Of a DNA stretch of 64,000 bases, positions 18,235-26,341 are shown piece after piece. The DNA lies in NCBI RefSeq assembly GCF_017876755.1, contig NZ_JAGIOO010000001.1, forward strand, positions 7,859,786-7,923,785. The letters are read 5' to 3'. Origin of the DNA: Crossiella equi. Lineage in GTDB: Bacteria > Actinomycetota > Actinomycetes > Mycobacteriales > Pseudonocardiaceae. The stretch's first letter is position 1. The number at the start of each line of letters is the position of its first letter. The notes beneath the pieces were generated by a model. It was given only the letters and a program-made list of their open reading frames with translations. It was not told where the DNA came from and ran no database searches. The position numbers were made by a program, and so were the translations under genes.

Positions 18235-19104
18235 ATGCTGGAACTGGGCAAGTACGGGATCTGGACGTTCGACTTCGAGGACCAGTCGGCCGCGGTGGTC
18301 CGCGATTCGGTGCGGGCACTGGAGGAACAGGGCTGGCCGACGGTCTGGATCCCGGAGCGCGACGGCCGCGAAGCGCTGACGCACGCGGGTTTCCTGCTGG
18401 CCGCCACCGAGCGGCTGAACGTGGTCAACGGCATCGCCCAGATCTGGTCCCGGGGCGCGGCCTGGACGCACGGCGCGGCACACCTGCTGGCCGACGCCTA
18501 TCCGGACCGGCACGTGCTGGGCCTGGGCGGTGGCGGCGTCCGCGCCGGGGTCCGCCCGCTGGCGGCGATGACGGCCTACCTGGACGAGTTGGACGCCCAG
18601 GCCAGCCCGAACCCGGCCCCGGCCACCCCGGTCCGCCGGATCCTGGCGGCCTACGGCCCGAAGATGCTGGCACTGGCGCGCGACCGTGCCCTGGGCGCGC
18701 ACACCTACCACGTGACCGTCGAGCACACCGCGCAGGCGAGGGAGATCCTCGGCGACGCCTTCCTCGGCGTGGAGCAGGCGGTGCTGTTCGAGACCGACCC
18801 GGCGAGGGCGCGCGCGATCGCCCGGGCACACCTGGCGGACTACGTGGGGCCGGGGGCGACCTACAACCTGGCGAAGTTCCGGCGGCTGGGGTTCACCGAG
18901 GAGGACCTGTCGGACGGGGGCAGCGACCGGTTCGTGGACGAGCTGGTCTTCTGGGGCGATGTGGACTCGGTGGTGGCGAGGCTGGCCGGGCACGTGGCGG
19001 CGGGGGCGGATCACGTTGGGGTGCAGGTGATTGGGACGGCGCCGGGCACGACGGCGGTGCCGCACTGGCAACGGCTGGCCGAGGCGTTGCTGGTCGCGGT
19101 CTGA
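18235..19104 (+). CDS. LLM-class (luciferase-like) F420/flavin-dependent oxidoreductase
   Basis: 289 residues with the TIM-barrel layout of luciferase-like monooxygenases of the TIGR03620-like group. It opens with LGKYGIWTFDFEDQS and continues GWPTVWIPERDGREALTHAG, IAQIWSRGAAWTHGAAHLL, PDRHVLGLGGGG and AAYGPKMLALARDRALGAHT, each a conserved barrel strand of the family. These enzymes usually use F420 or FMN to reduce or oxidise small organic molecules; the substrate is not readable. ATG 18235 follows TGAGGGGAC. It probably responds to the ArsR protein upstream. Confidence 0.82.
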   Translation: MLELGKYGIWTFDFEDQSAAVVRDSVRALEEQGWPTVWIPERDGREALTHAGFLLAATERLNVVNGIAQIWSRGAAWTHGAAHLLADAYPDRHVLGLGGGGVRAGVRPLAAMTAYLDELDAQASPNPAPATPVRRILAAYGPKMLALARDRALGAHTYHVTVEHTAQAREILGDAFLGVEQAVLFETDPARARAIARAHLADYVGPGATYNLAKFRRLGFTEEDLSDGGSDRFVDELVFWGDVDSVVARLAGHVAAGADHVGVQVIGTAPGTTAVPHWQRLAEALLVAV

Positions 19105-19185
19105 GTCGCTGCGGCGGGCACCCGGTCACCGTCGGGAGGGCGTGCCAGCCGGGCAGCCGATCACGATGGGCCCGATCGAGGGGAT

Positions 19186-19329
19186 GTGTGCCGGGCTGGC
19201 ACAGGGGAAAGTGGATCACCCGGCTGGGCTGCTGTGTGCCGTTGTGGCACAGCGAGAAGTGGATCGCCAGGCTGGGGTGCCGTGTGCCGTGTGCCGTGTG
19301 CCGCTGTGGTGCTGTGGAAGGTGGCTCGC
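19186..19329 (+). repeat. 48-bp imperfect tandem repeat, about three units
   Basis: Units begin GTGTGCCG at 19186, 19234 and 19282. The first two share GTGTGCCG..TGGCACAG, then AAGTGGATC, CC(C/A)GGCTGGG, at the same spacing. The third is degenerate and contains a triplicated GTGCCGT microrepeat. Each unit also contains a small GTGCC...GGCAC dyad. The function is unknown. Confidence 0.7.
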
Positions 19330-19459
19330 TCGGGTGGGTCGAGGTGTGCCGAGGTGGCGCGGCGGCGGGCGTGCTCCGCCGGAGTGGCCTCGTGCGAGTG
19401 GCTTCGGCGGGACCGGGGCGCCCGGATCGAGCCAGCCCCGACCCGGGCTGGGTGTCTGA

Positions 19460-19491
19460 GTGGGGCGCGCGCCGACCGGCGCGCGCCCCAC
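19460..19491 (-). terminator. Hairpin terminator of the carbonic anhydrase gene
   Basis: A 15-bp perfect GC-rich stem (19460-19474 with 19477-19491), six bases past the stop of the minus-strand gene at 19497. Confidence 0.8.
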
Positions 19492-19496
19492 GAGGC

Positions 19497-20231
19497 TCAG
19501 ATGCGGCCGACCTCGGTGAGGGTGCGGCCGTTCAGCGGCTGTGTCGACCGGGCGTTGCCCGCGGTGAACAGGTGCTGGAAGCGGCTGATCGTGGCCTGGC
19601 TGACGTGGAACTCGCTCGCCACGTACCACTGCACGTCCCCGCTGAACGGGGCGGTGGTCAGCGAGCCCTGGTAGCGCAGCATGTGGCGGTTGGCGGGCAG
19701 CAGGCGGTTCAGGTCCAGGCTGTGCACGTCGACCGTGTCGCCGCACTCCGGGGAGAGCTTGGCCAGCACCTCGTCCACCGCCGAGTGCGCGCCCGCGCGC
19801 AGCGGCACGCCGACGACGAGCAGCTTGCCCGCCGCGCTGCGGTGCACCAGGTGCATCTCCAGCGGCAGGTGGTGGCCCAGGAAGGTGTGCTCGGAGGGGG
19901 TGTGGAAGTGGAACTGGATGAGGTCGTAGCGGACACCGGCGGCGATGACGTGCCCGGCGCCCGCCGGGACCTCTGCCTCCTCGGTCTCCTCGTGGTGGCG
20001 CGTGGCGCAGCCGTTGGCGGCGTCGGCGTCCTTGCGCACGTACCGCAGTTCCAGCGGCGCGCTGCCGTAGTTCACGTCGAGCTTCGGGTGGGACGGGTCG
20101 ATCCGGATGGCGTCCGGGGTGATGTTGATCGGGCTCTGCAGGGGCACCTGCGACTGCGCCACGGGCGTCACCACGACGGCCGCGACGGCTAACAGGGGCA
20201 GGACGAGAGAGAGTGACCGCTTCAAGGACAC
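19497..20231 (-). CDS. Secreted alpha-type carbonic anhydrase
   Basis: 244 residues with a hydrophobic signal peptide (KRSLSLVLPLLAVAAVVVT). The alpha-carbonic-anhydrase fold is shown by SPINI near the start, the zinc histidines at residues 108 and 110 in QFHFHTPSEH, and the third at 127 in EMHLVH. The enzyme interconverts CO2 and bicarbonate, here outside the membrane. The family norm is about 240-260 residues. The start GTG 20231 has GAAAGG nine bases upstream; a TTG at 20273 is the alternative. It is transcribed away from a 429-bp gap. Confidence 0.9.
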   Translation of the reverse strand: MSLKRSLSLVLPLLAVAAVVVTPVAQSQVPLQSPINITPDAIRIDPSHPKLDVNYGSAPLELRYVRKDADAANGCATRHHEETEEAEVPAGAGHVIAAGVRYDLIQFHFHTPSEHTFLGHHLPLEMHLVHRSAAGKLLVVGVPLRAGAHSAVDEVLAKLSPECGDTVDVHSLDLNRLLPANRHMLRYQGSLTTAPFSGDVQWYVASEFHVSQATISRFQHLFTAGNARSTQPLNGRTLTEVGRI

Positions 20232-20660
20232 GGTGATGAGACCTTTCGGACCAGAGGCTGGGACCCGAAACAAGTCAGGCGCCCCCGATGGGCGCCATTT
20301 TCATGTTCGTCTCATCATTGAATCGCCGGTTTGTAACTTTTCAACCAGCCTGTTGGTCCAACCCATCATCACCCGTAAGGCCTAGCCGACCTCGGGCTGT
20401 ACCTACGTGTTCACCTGTGGTGATAGTTTCCCGCGTGGAATGCACAATTGCGGGCCAAAACGGACAAAGTGCCGAGTTGGCCACGATTGTCCGGAACGAT
20501 TCAGGGTGGCGGGAATTAGCCTCTTGGGGCGGCTGATCGCGCCCAAAAAGTTGCAAAAAAAGCCTGATGCGAACCGGGGGGTCCGTTCTGAATGTGGCCG
20601 CTGTCACCCAAGATGTGGTAAGAAAATTGAACCGGTAACAAGACTGAACCAGGAGGGGTC
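20232..20660. other. 429-bp AT-richer intergenic promoter region
   Basis: No gene is seen. The stretch is clearly richer in A and T than its neighbours, with TTTGTAACTTTTCAACC, AAAAAGTTGCAAAAAAAGCC and AAGAAAATTGAACC. It separates the divergent carbonic anhydrase and monooxygenase genes, so it must carry both promoters; only the hairpin at 20278-20296 could be delimited. The unusual length and composition could also reflect remains of a lost gene. Confidence 0.55.
20278..20296. promoter_or_regulatory. Hairpin GGCGCCC-N5-GGGCGCC followed by ATTTT
   Basis: A perfect 7-bp stem with a 5-base loop, followed on the plus strand by ATTTT, lies 47 bp upstream of the carbonic anhydrase start. Read on the plus strand it resembles a short intrinsic terminator; on the minus strand it would lie in the mRNA leader. 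Which applies cannot be decided. Confidence 0.35.
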
Positions 20661-21788
20661 GTGGCTGGACCGCGCACCGCCGCACTCGACATCGCCGACC
20701 TGGCCCGCGAGGTGGCGCCCACGACCGAGGCCGGTCGGGCGCTTGCCCCCGCGCTGCTGGCCGCGCTGCGCGAGCACGGGCTGCTCTCCCTCGGTGTGCC
20801 CTGGGCCCTCGGCGGAGGCGAGTGCCCGCCCGGGGAGGCGCTGGCGGTCGCGGAGACCCTGGCCCGGGGTGACGCCTCGACCGGGTGGTGCGTGTCCATC
20901 GCGACCACGAGCGGGTTGCTCGGTGCCTACCTGGCACCGGAAGGGGCGCAGGAGGTGTTCGGCGACACCCGGACCGTGGCCGCCGGGGTCTGGGCACCGC
21001 GCGGGCGGGGCACGCCGGTGGACGGCGGTGTCGTGGTGTCCGGGCGGTGGGCGTTCTGCTCCGGGATCCCGCACGCCGGCTGGCTCTTCGCCGGGTTCGC
21101 GCAGGACGGCGGTGCCGAGCCCGTGCTGCGGGTGGCCGCGCTGCCCAAGGCGGAGCTGGAGGTGCTGGACACCTGGCACACCACCGGGCTGCGCGGCACC
21201 GGCAGTCATGACACCGTGGCACGTGAGGTGTTCGTACCCGCGCACCGCACGTTCTCCGTGGTGGCCGGGCCGCCCGCGAACACCACCGCGCTCTACCGGT
21301 TCCCGCTGTTCGGGTTCTTCGCGCTCTCCGTCGCCGCCGCGGCCCTGGGCAACGCCTTCGGCGCCCTGGAGGAGTTCCTCGCGCTGGCCCGGGGCCGCAG
21401 CCCGCTGGGATCGCGCCGCACGCTGGCCGAGCGGTCCGCCGCGCAGGTCGCGGTGGCCGAGGCGGAGGCGGCGCTGCGGGCCGCGCGCCTGTTCTGCCAC
21501 CAGGCGGTCGACGAGGCGTGGTCGGCCGCGCAGGGCACCGAACCGGTGCCGGTGGCCGCCCGCACCGCGCTGCGCCTGGCCGCCACCCACGCCACCCGCA
21601 CGGCGAAACGGGTCGTGGCCGACCTCTACGACCTGGCGGGCGGGGCCGCGATCTACGACGACTCCCCGTTGCAGCGCCGCTTCCGCGACGCGCACACCGC
21701 CACCGCGCACTTCCAGGTCAACCAGGCCTCCGCCGAGCTGACCGGGCGCGTGCTGCTCGGGCTGCCCGCGCGGACGGAGCAGCTGTGA
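20661..21788 (+). CDS. Acyl-CoA-dehydrogenase-fold flavin-dependent monooxygenase
   Basis: 375 residues of the HsaA/HpaB-like acyl-CoA dehydrogenase superfamily: the N-terminal helical domain with GLLSLGVPWALGGGECPP and ARGDASTGWCVSI, the beta domain with SGRWAFCSGIPHAGWLFAG and TGLRGTGSHDTVAREVFVP, and a C-terminal four-helix bundle ending in FQVNQASAEL. The catalytic glutamate of true acyl-CoA dehydrogenases is not evident, which fits an oxygenase using reduced flavin. GTG 20661 follows AGGAGGGGTC. The LLM oxidoreductase starts on its stop codon, and an HxlR regulator follows, giving a compact catabolic or tailoring operon. The substrate is unknown. Confidence 0.82.
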   Translation: MAGPRTAALDIADLAREVAPTTEAGRALAPALLAALREHGLLSLGVPWALGGGECPPGEALAVAETLARGDASTGWCVSIATTSGLLGAYLAPEGAQEVFGDTRTVAAGVWAPRGRGTPVDGGVVVSGRWAFCSGIPHAGWLFAGFAQDGGAEPVLRVAALPKAELEVLDTWHTTGLRGTGSHDTVAREVFVPAHRTFSVVAGPPANTTALYRFPLFGFFALSVAAAALGNAFGALEEFLALARGRSPLGSRRTLAERSAAQVAVAEAEAALRAARLFCHQAVDEAWSAAQGTEPVPVAARTALRLAATHATRTAKRVVADLYDLAGGAAIYDDSPLQRRFRDAHTATAHFQVNQASAELTGRVLLGLPARTEQL

Positions 21789-22759
21789 GCACCCTCGGCG
21801 TGGTCACGCCCTTCTGGCTGGACCGGCCCGCCACCGAGGCCCTGGACATCGCGGTGGCGGCGGAGCGGACCGGGTTCGGCACGCTCTGGATCGGCGAGAT
21901 GGCCACCTTCGACGCGTTCGGCCTGGCCGGGGCGGTGGGGCAGCGCACCTCCCGGATCGCGCTGCGCGTCGGGCCGCTGGCGGCCGGGGTACGCAGCCCG
22001 GTGGCGCTCGCGCTCGGGCTGTCCACGGTGGCCACGCTGTCCGGACGGCGGGTGGACCTCGCCCTCGGCGCGTCCAGCCCCGAGATCGTGACCGGCTGGC
22101 ACGGCGTGCCCTTCCCCGGGGCCGCCGGACGCATGCGCACGACCGTGCGCGAGGTGCGGGCCGCCCTTGCCGGGGAGCGCGTGGCCGCTGGGCCGGGGCG
22201 CGGGTTCCGGCTGCGGGAACCCTTGGCGGACAACAGGATCTCCGTCGCCGCGTTCGGGCCCGCGCTCACCAGGGTGGCCGTCGAGGAGGGCGACGAGGTG
22301 GTGCTCAACCTCGTGACCGCCGGGCACACCGCGCACGTCCGGGTGGCCGTTGACACCCTGGCACAGGAGGCCGGGCGGGCCGCGCCGCCGCTCGCGGTGT
22401 GGCTGCCCGCCGCCCTCGACCCCGGCGAGGCCACCCTGCGGCAACTGCGCGGACAGCTCGCCGCCTACCTCGCCCCGCCCGGCTACGGCGAGATGGCCAC
22501 CGCGCTCGGCCACGGCGCGCTCGTCGCGTTGGCTCGATCGGGAGCACCTCGTGCCGAGCTGGCACAACGGATCCCGATCGAACTGCTGGAGGCGGTGTGC
22601 GCGCTCGGGTCGGCCGCGGCGATCGCGCGCCGCGTCCGCGAGTACACCGAGGCCGGGGCCGGGCACGTGGGCCTGGTGCCCGCGACCGCCGAGGACCCGG
22701 CCGGCCGGCGGCTGCTCACCGCCGTCGCCGCCGAGCACGGGTTAGTCTGCCCGCGATGA
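21785..22759 (+). CDS. LLM-class F420/FMN-dependent oxidoreductase
   Basis: 324 residues with luciferase-like barrel motifs: GVVTPFWLDRPATEALDIAV, GFGTLWIGEMATFDAFGLAG, VGPLAAGVRSPVALALGLST, GRRVDLALGASSPEIVTGWH and RISVAAFGPALTRVA. It probably works with the flavin monooxygenase encoded upstream, either as a reductase or in a consecutive step. The GTG start overlaps the upstream stop (GTGA), and the HxlR gene starts on its own stop, so the three are translationally coupled. Confidence 0.82.
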   Translation: MSTLGVVTPFWLDRPATEALDIAVAAERTGFGTLWIGEMATFDAFGLAGAVGQRTSRIALRVGPLAAGVRSPVALALGLSTVATLSGRRVDLALGASSPEIVTGWHGVPFPGAAGRMRTTVREVRAALAGERVAAGPGRGFRLREPLADNRISVAAFGPALTRVAVEEGDEVVLNLVTAGHTAHVRVAVDTLAQEAGRAAPPLAVWLPAALDPGEATLRQLRGQLAAYLAPPGYGEMATALGHGALVALARSGAPRAELAQRIPIELLEAVCALGSAAAIARRVREYTEAGAGHVGLVPATAEDPAGRRLLTAVAAEHGLVCPR

Positions 22760-23235
22760 CTCCACGTGAACCCGTCGACGCGCAGGCGCACCCCCGCCGG
22801 TTCCGCGGCGAGTCCGTCGGCCGGGCCCTGGACCTGGTCGGCGAGCGGTGGACGCTGCTCATCCTGCGCGAGGCGTTCTTCGGTGTGCGGCGCTACGCGC
22901 AGTTCGTGCGCAACCTCGGCATCCCCCGCCCGACCCTGTCCGCCCGGCTGAAGACACTCGTCGAGACCGGGCTGTTCACCAAGGTCGCCTACGCGGCCGA
23001 GCCGGACCGGTTCGAGTACCGCCTCACCCAGGCCGGGCGCGAGCTGTTCCCGGCGATCGTGGTGCTGATGCACTGGGGCGACCGGTACGTGCCGCACCCG
23101 GACGGGCCGCCGGTGGTGCTGGCGCACAACGACTGCGGCCAGCCCGCCGACGTCTACCTGGCCTGCCGCCACTGCGGCGGTGAGGTCGGCACGCACTCGG
23201 TGACCGCCCACCCGGGGCCCGGCTCAGCCGACTGA
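22756..23235 (+). CDS. HxlR-family transcriptional regulator
   Basis: 159 residues. The winged helix of the HxlR family is clear: VGRALDLVGERWTLLILREA, FFGVRRYAQFVRNLGIPRPT, LSARLKTLVETGLFTKVAY and the wing EYRLTQAGRELFPAIV. The C-terminal tail has CGQPADVYLACRHCGGEVGT with three cysteines and histidines, possibly a small zinc site. As the last gene of the monooxygenase operon it is probably its regulator, since HxlR proteins commonly respond to aldehydes, quinones or oxidants. The 3-prime end overlaps the convergent HAD gene by 12 bases. Confidence 0.87.
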   Translation: MTPREPVDAQAHPRRFRGESVGRALDLVGERWTLLILREAFFGVRRYAQFVRNLGIPRPTLSARLKTLVETGLFTKVAYAAEPDRFEYRLTQAGRELFPAIVVLMHWGDRYVPHPDGPPVVLAHNDCGQPADVYLACRHCGGEVGTHSVTAHPGPGSAD

Positions 23236-23856
23236 CAGCCCCGCGCCGGTCCAGCGCACGCCGGTCAGGTCGGGCACCGCGCTGGTCGCGGCCTCGGCCT
23301 CCTCGCCCTTGCCCACCCCGAGCACGTGCGCGGCCCCGGCGGCCAGCCCGGCCTTGATGCCCGCGGTGCTGTCCTCGACCACCACGCACTCCCCGACCGG
23401 CACACCCAGCAGCTCGGCGCCGCGCAGGTAGCCCTCCGGCGCGGGCTTGCCCTCGGTGACGTCCGGCCCGGTCACGGTGACCGCCGGGATCGGCAGCCCG
23501 GCCGCGGTGAGGCGGGCGTGCAGCAGGTCGCGGGTGGCGGAGGTGACCACGGCCCAGCGGCCCTCGGGCAGGCTGGCCAGCAGCTCGCGGACACCCGGGA
23601 TCGGCTGGGTGCCCTCGGCGCCGTCGATCTCGATGCGCTCGATGCGGGCCTGGCCCTGCTCGTGCTGTTCGGGCGGCAGCCACGCGGCGACGGTGTCGGC
23701 CGAGCGGCGGCCGTGGATGCCCGCCAGCACCGCGTGCTCGTCCAGGCCGTGCTCCCGTGCCCACTGGCGCCAGGCGTCCTCGGCGGGTCCGGTGGAGTCG
23801 ACGAGCACCCCGTCGCAGTCGAAGAGCACGGCGCGGCAAGGGATCTCGGCAGTCAT
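23224..23856 (-). CDS. HAD-superfamily phosphatase (beta-phosphoglucomutase/sugar-phosphatase-like)
   Basis: 210 residues with all four HAD motifs: the nucleophile block LFDCDGVLVDS (Asp13 and Asp15), the Ser/Thr of AVVTSATRDLL, the lysine in EGKPAPEGYL, and the acidic block CVVVEDSTAGIKAGLAAGA. The cap is the small helical type seen in HAD subfamily IA, including 2-deoxyglucose-6-phosphatase and phosphoglycolate phosphatase. The substrate is probably a small phosphorylated sugar; specificity cannot be read. It overlaps the end of the convergent HxlR gene. Confidence 0.87.
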   Translation of the reverse strand: MTAEIPCRAVLFDCDGVLVDSTGPAEDAWRQWAREHGLDEHAVLAGIHGRRSADTVAAWLPPEQHEQGQARIERIEIDGAEGTQPIPGVRELLASLPEGRWAVVTSATRDLLHARLTAAGLPIPAVTVTGPDVTEGKPAPEGYLRGAELLGVPVGECVVVEDSTAGIKAGLAAGAAHVLGVGKGEEAEAATSAVPDLTGVRWTGAGLSVG

Positions 23857-23921
23857 GGCCGCGACGTTACCCCGGGACTCCCGTGTGGACAGAGGCCCGG
23901 GAGCGCGGTGTCAGCGACGTC

Positions 23922-25130
23922 TCAGCCCGGCCGGTTGCCCACGTACACGCCGGTGGCGCGGAAGCGCAGGCCCGGTTCGCGGTACTCCTCCAGGGCGTGC
24001 GCGGTCCAGCCGACCGTGCGGGCGATCGCGAAGATCGTCTCGCCCGCCTCCGGGGGCATGTCGTAGACGTGGGAGAGCAGGGCCAGGGCGAGGTCGACGT
24101 TGGGGAAGGTGCCGGTCCGCTCGATGAGGACCTCGGCCGCGGCCATGGCCGGGTGGGAGGGGGCGAGGTCGCGGAGGCGGGCCAGCAGCACGTCGGCGCG
24201 CGGGTCGCGGCCGCGGTAGAAGCGGTGGCCGAAGCCCGGCAGCGGGTTGCCCGAGCGCAGGTGCTCCGACAGCGCGGCCACCGGGTCCTCCTGGGCCTGG
24301 GCCAGGAAGCGGTGGGCCAGGGAGCTGGCGGCGCCGTGGTACTGGCCGTCCATCGCGCCCAGGCCCGCCGAGACCACCGCGTACAGGTCGGCGCGCGAGC
24401 TGGCCGCGATGCGGGCGGCCACCGTGGAGACCGCCAGGTCGTGGTCGGCGAGCAGGCCCAGGGCCAGGGCGAGCAGGCCCGGGGGTGGCAGCTGGGGGCT
24501 CAGGCGCGGCCACAGGCGGTCGGCCAGCGTGCTGCCCAGGCGGACCTCGCCGTGGTGGGGCAGGCCCTCGGTGAGCACCGCGAGCAGGCCGCGGGCGGCG
24601 CGGGTGATCGCGGTGGGGGAGAGGTCGAAGCGCAGCGGGTCGGCCGCGGCGGTGGCGGCGACGAGCACGCGCAGGCGGTCGGGCAGGCGGGCGTTGTGCG
24701 GCAGGGCGGCGGCGACCGCGCGGGCGGTGGTGAGCAGGGCGTGCGGGGCGGCGAAGGTGACCGGGGTGCGCTCGCCGTGCCACAGCCAGGGCGCCACGAC
24801 CTCCAGGCCGCCCTCGGCGAGCTCCTCGGCCGGGCGGCCGCGGTAGTACTGGCGGTCGCCGTCCAGGAGGGTCAGCTCGGTGCGGATGCGTTCCACCGCG
24901 CCCGCGCGCGCCGCGGTGGCCCTCGGTCCGGTGCGGCCCGCCAAGGCGTCGAGCTCGTCCACGGCGAAGAAGCTGCCGCGTGTGCCGGGCAGCTTGACAC
25001 TGGTCAGCTGACCCCGGCTGACGTAGGAGTAGAGCGTCTCCGGCTTGACCCCCAGCCGTGCCGCCGCCTGCGCGGTGCTCAGGTAATCCCGGTCACGCTC
25101 CGCCTCGCCACCAGCCACAACACCCTCCAT
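23922..25130 (-). CDS. Citrate synthase-like protein with N-terminal MerR-type HTH
   Basis: 402 residues. Residues about 12-60 form a MerR/excisionase-type winged helix (YLSTAQAAARLGVKPETLYS, YVSRGQLTSVKLPG). The rest is a citrate synthase fold with the active-site histidines in LLADHDLAVSTVAAR and LPGFGHRFYRGRDPRAD, and the aspartate in FPNVDLALALL, all retained. It could therefore be both enzyme and DNA-binding protein, or a metabolite-sensing regulator built on a citrate synthase. The start ATG 25130 is chosen at the end of the AT-rich divergent promoter; the frame is open further upstream. It is divergent from a plain citrate synthase 71 bp away, as in other actinomycetes, where the pair is conserved. 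Confidence 0.82.
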   Translation of the reverse strand: MEGVVAGGEAERDRDYLSTAQAAARLGVKPETLYSYVSRGQLTSVKLPGTRGSFFAVDELDALAGRTGPRATAARAGAVERIRTELTLLDGDRQYYRGRPAEELAEGGLEVVAPWLWHGERTPVTFAAPHALLTTARAVAAALPHNARLPDRLRVLVAATAAADPLRFDLSPTAITRAARGLLAVLTEGLPHHGEVRLGSTLADRLWPRLSPQLPPPGLLALALGLLADHDLAVSTVAARIAASSRADLYAVVSAGLGAMDGQYHGAASSLAHRFLAQAQEDPVAALSEHLRSGNPLPGFGHRFYRGRDPRADVLLARLRDLAPSHPAMAAAEVLIERTGTFPNVDLALALLSHVYDMPPEAGETIFAIARTVGWTAHALEEYREPGLRFRATGVYVGNRPG

Positions 25131-25134
25131 GTTG

Positions 25135-25171
25135 ACTCGATCAATATTGACGATACTGGATCGAGGAATCG
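25135..25171. promoter_or_regulatory. Divergent citrate synthase promoter with TCAATATTGA palindrome
   Basis: TCAATATTGA (25141-25150) is a perfect palindrome, flanked by CGA and CGAT and followed by a second CTGGATCGA copy of the flanking motif. This AT-rich core lies 11 bp from the HTH-citrate synthase start and 51 bp from the other start. It is the natural binding site for the MerR-type HTH in the divergent gene product; this is inference. Confidence 0.5.
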
Positions 25172-25201
25172 ACAGTTGACGTGGATAGCGGAGGAGGATC
25201 C

Positions 25202-26341
25202 ATGTCATCAACTCTGGTCGAGGTCCCTCGGGGGCTGAAGAACGTCGTGGTTACCACCACCGGGCTGGGTGATGTCCGGGGTGGGGAGGGCTTCTACCAC
25301 TACCGGCAGTACTCGGCGATCGACCTGGCGCGGGCGCGGTCGCTGGAGGACGTGTGGTTCCTGCAGTTCACCGGGCACCTGCCGGCGGCGGAGGAGCGGG
25401 CGGCGTTCACCGCGCGGATCGCGGCGCTGCGCGAGCTGCCCGCCGAGGTGCTGCCGGTGCTGCGGTCGGTGGCGCTGGCGGGCAACCCCCTGGCCGGACT
25501 GCGCACGGTGCTGTCGTTGATCACCGCCGCGCGCGGGCTGCCGCCGGTCTACGACGCCACCCCGGAGCGCCGCCGCGAGGACGCGATGCTGGTGTGCGCG
25601 GTGACGCCGACGATCCTGGCCGCGCTGCACCGGGTCCGGGCCGGTCTGGAACCGCTCGCACCGCTCCCGGAGCTGTCCGCCGCGGCGAACTGGCTGTACC
25701 TGGTCACCGGTGAGGTGCCGAGCCCGGCGCACGAGCGGGCGATCGAGCAGTACCTGGTGAGCACGGTCGACCACGGGTTCAACGCCTCCACCTTCACCGC
25801 GCGGGTGGTGGCCTCGACCGGTGCGGACGTGGTGTCGGCGGTGGCGGCGGCGATCGGGGCGTTCTCCGGCCCGTTGCACGGCGGCGCCCCGGACCGCGCG
25901 CTGGAGGCCCTGGACGAGATCGGCACCCCGGCACGCATCGACGAGTGGGTGCGGGCGAAAGTGCTCTCCGGTGGCCGGATCATGGGCTTCGGCCACGCCG
26001 TCTACCGCACCGAGGACCCGAGGGCGAGGCTGCTGCGGGGCATCGCGGAGGAGCTGGGCGGGGACCTGGCGGCGTTCGCGGTGCGGGTGGAGCAGCGGGT
26101 GACCGCCCTGCTGGCCGAGCTGAAGCCGGGCCGGGAGCTGCACGTGAACGTGGAGTTCTACGCGGGTGTGGTGATGGAGCTGTGCGGCCTGCCGCGCACG
26201 ATGTTCACGCCGACCTTCGCGGTGAGCCGGGTGATCGGCTGGTGCGCGAACATCCTGGAGCAGGCCGAGGACAGCAAGATCATCCGCCCGTCGGCCCGGT
26301 ACGAGGGCCCGGTGCCGCCGATGCCGGTGCCGGAGGCCTAG
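25202..26341 (+). CDS. Citrate synthase (citrate/2-methylcitrate type)
   Basis: 379 residues. Catalytic residues of the family are intact: His in VSTVDHGFNASTFTA, His in GPLHGGAPDRALEALDEIG, His in IMGFGHAVYRTEDPRA, and the acidic residue in HVNVEFYAGVVMELCG (Glu in this class). It condenses acetyl-CoA or propionyl-CoA with oxaloacetate; which one cannot be told. The ATG follows GGAGGAGGATCC, a strong ribosome site. It is divergent from the HTH-citrate synthase, which probably regulates it. The stop overlaps the next, degenerate, gene on the other strand. Confidence 0.9.
   Translation: MSSTLVEVPRGLKNVVVTTTGLGDVRGGEGFYHYRQYSAIDLARARSLEDVWFLQFTGHLPAAEERAAFTARIAALRELPAEVLPVLRSVALAGNPLAGLRTVLSLITAARGLPPVYDATPERRREDAMLVCAVTPTILAALHRVRAGLEPLAPLPELSAAANWLYLVTGEVPSPAHERAIEQYLVSTVDHGFNASTFTARVVASTGADVVSAVAAAIGAFSGPLHGGAPDRALEALDEIGTPARIDEWVRAKVLSGGRIMGFGHAVYRTEDPRARLLRGIAEELGGDLAAFAVRVEQRVTALLAELKPGRELHVNVEFYAGVVMELCGLPRTMFTPTFAVSRVIGWCANILEQAEDSKIIRPSARYEGPVPPMPVPEA

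Larger units (their letters stand above)
19105..19496. other. 392-bp intergenic region without a gene
   Basis: No frame here has convincing coding bias, Shine-Dalgarno or homology. It contains the 48-bp repeats at 19186-19329 and the carbonic-anhydrase terminator at 19460-19491. The remainder, 19345-19459, shows no recognisable element. Confidence 0.7.

Noticed and set aside
19105-20660. tRNA or other structural RNA gene in the large gaps
   Set aside because: No cloverleaf, no T-loop GTTCRA pattern with matching stems; only hairpins and repeats were seen.
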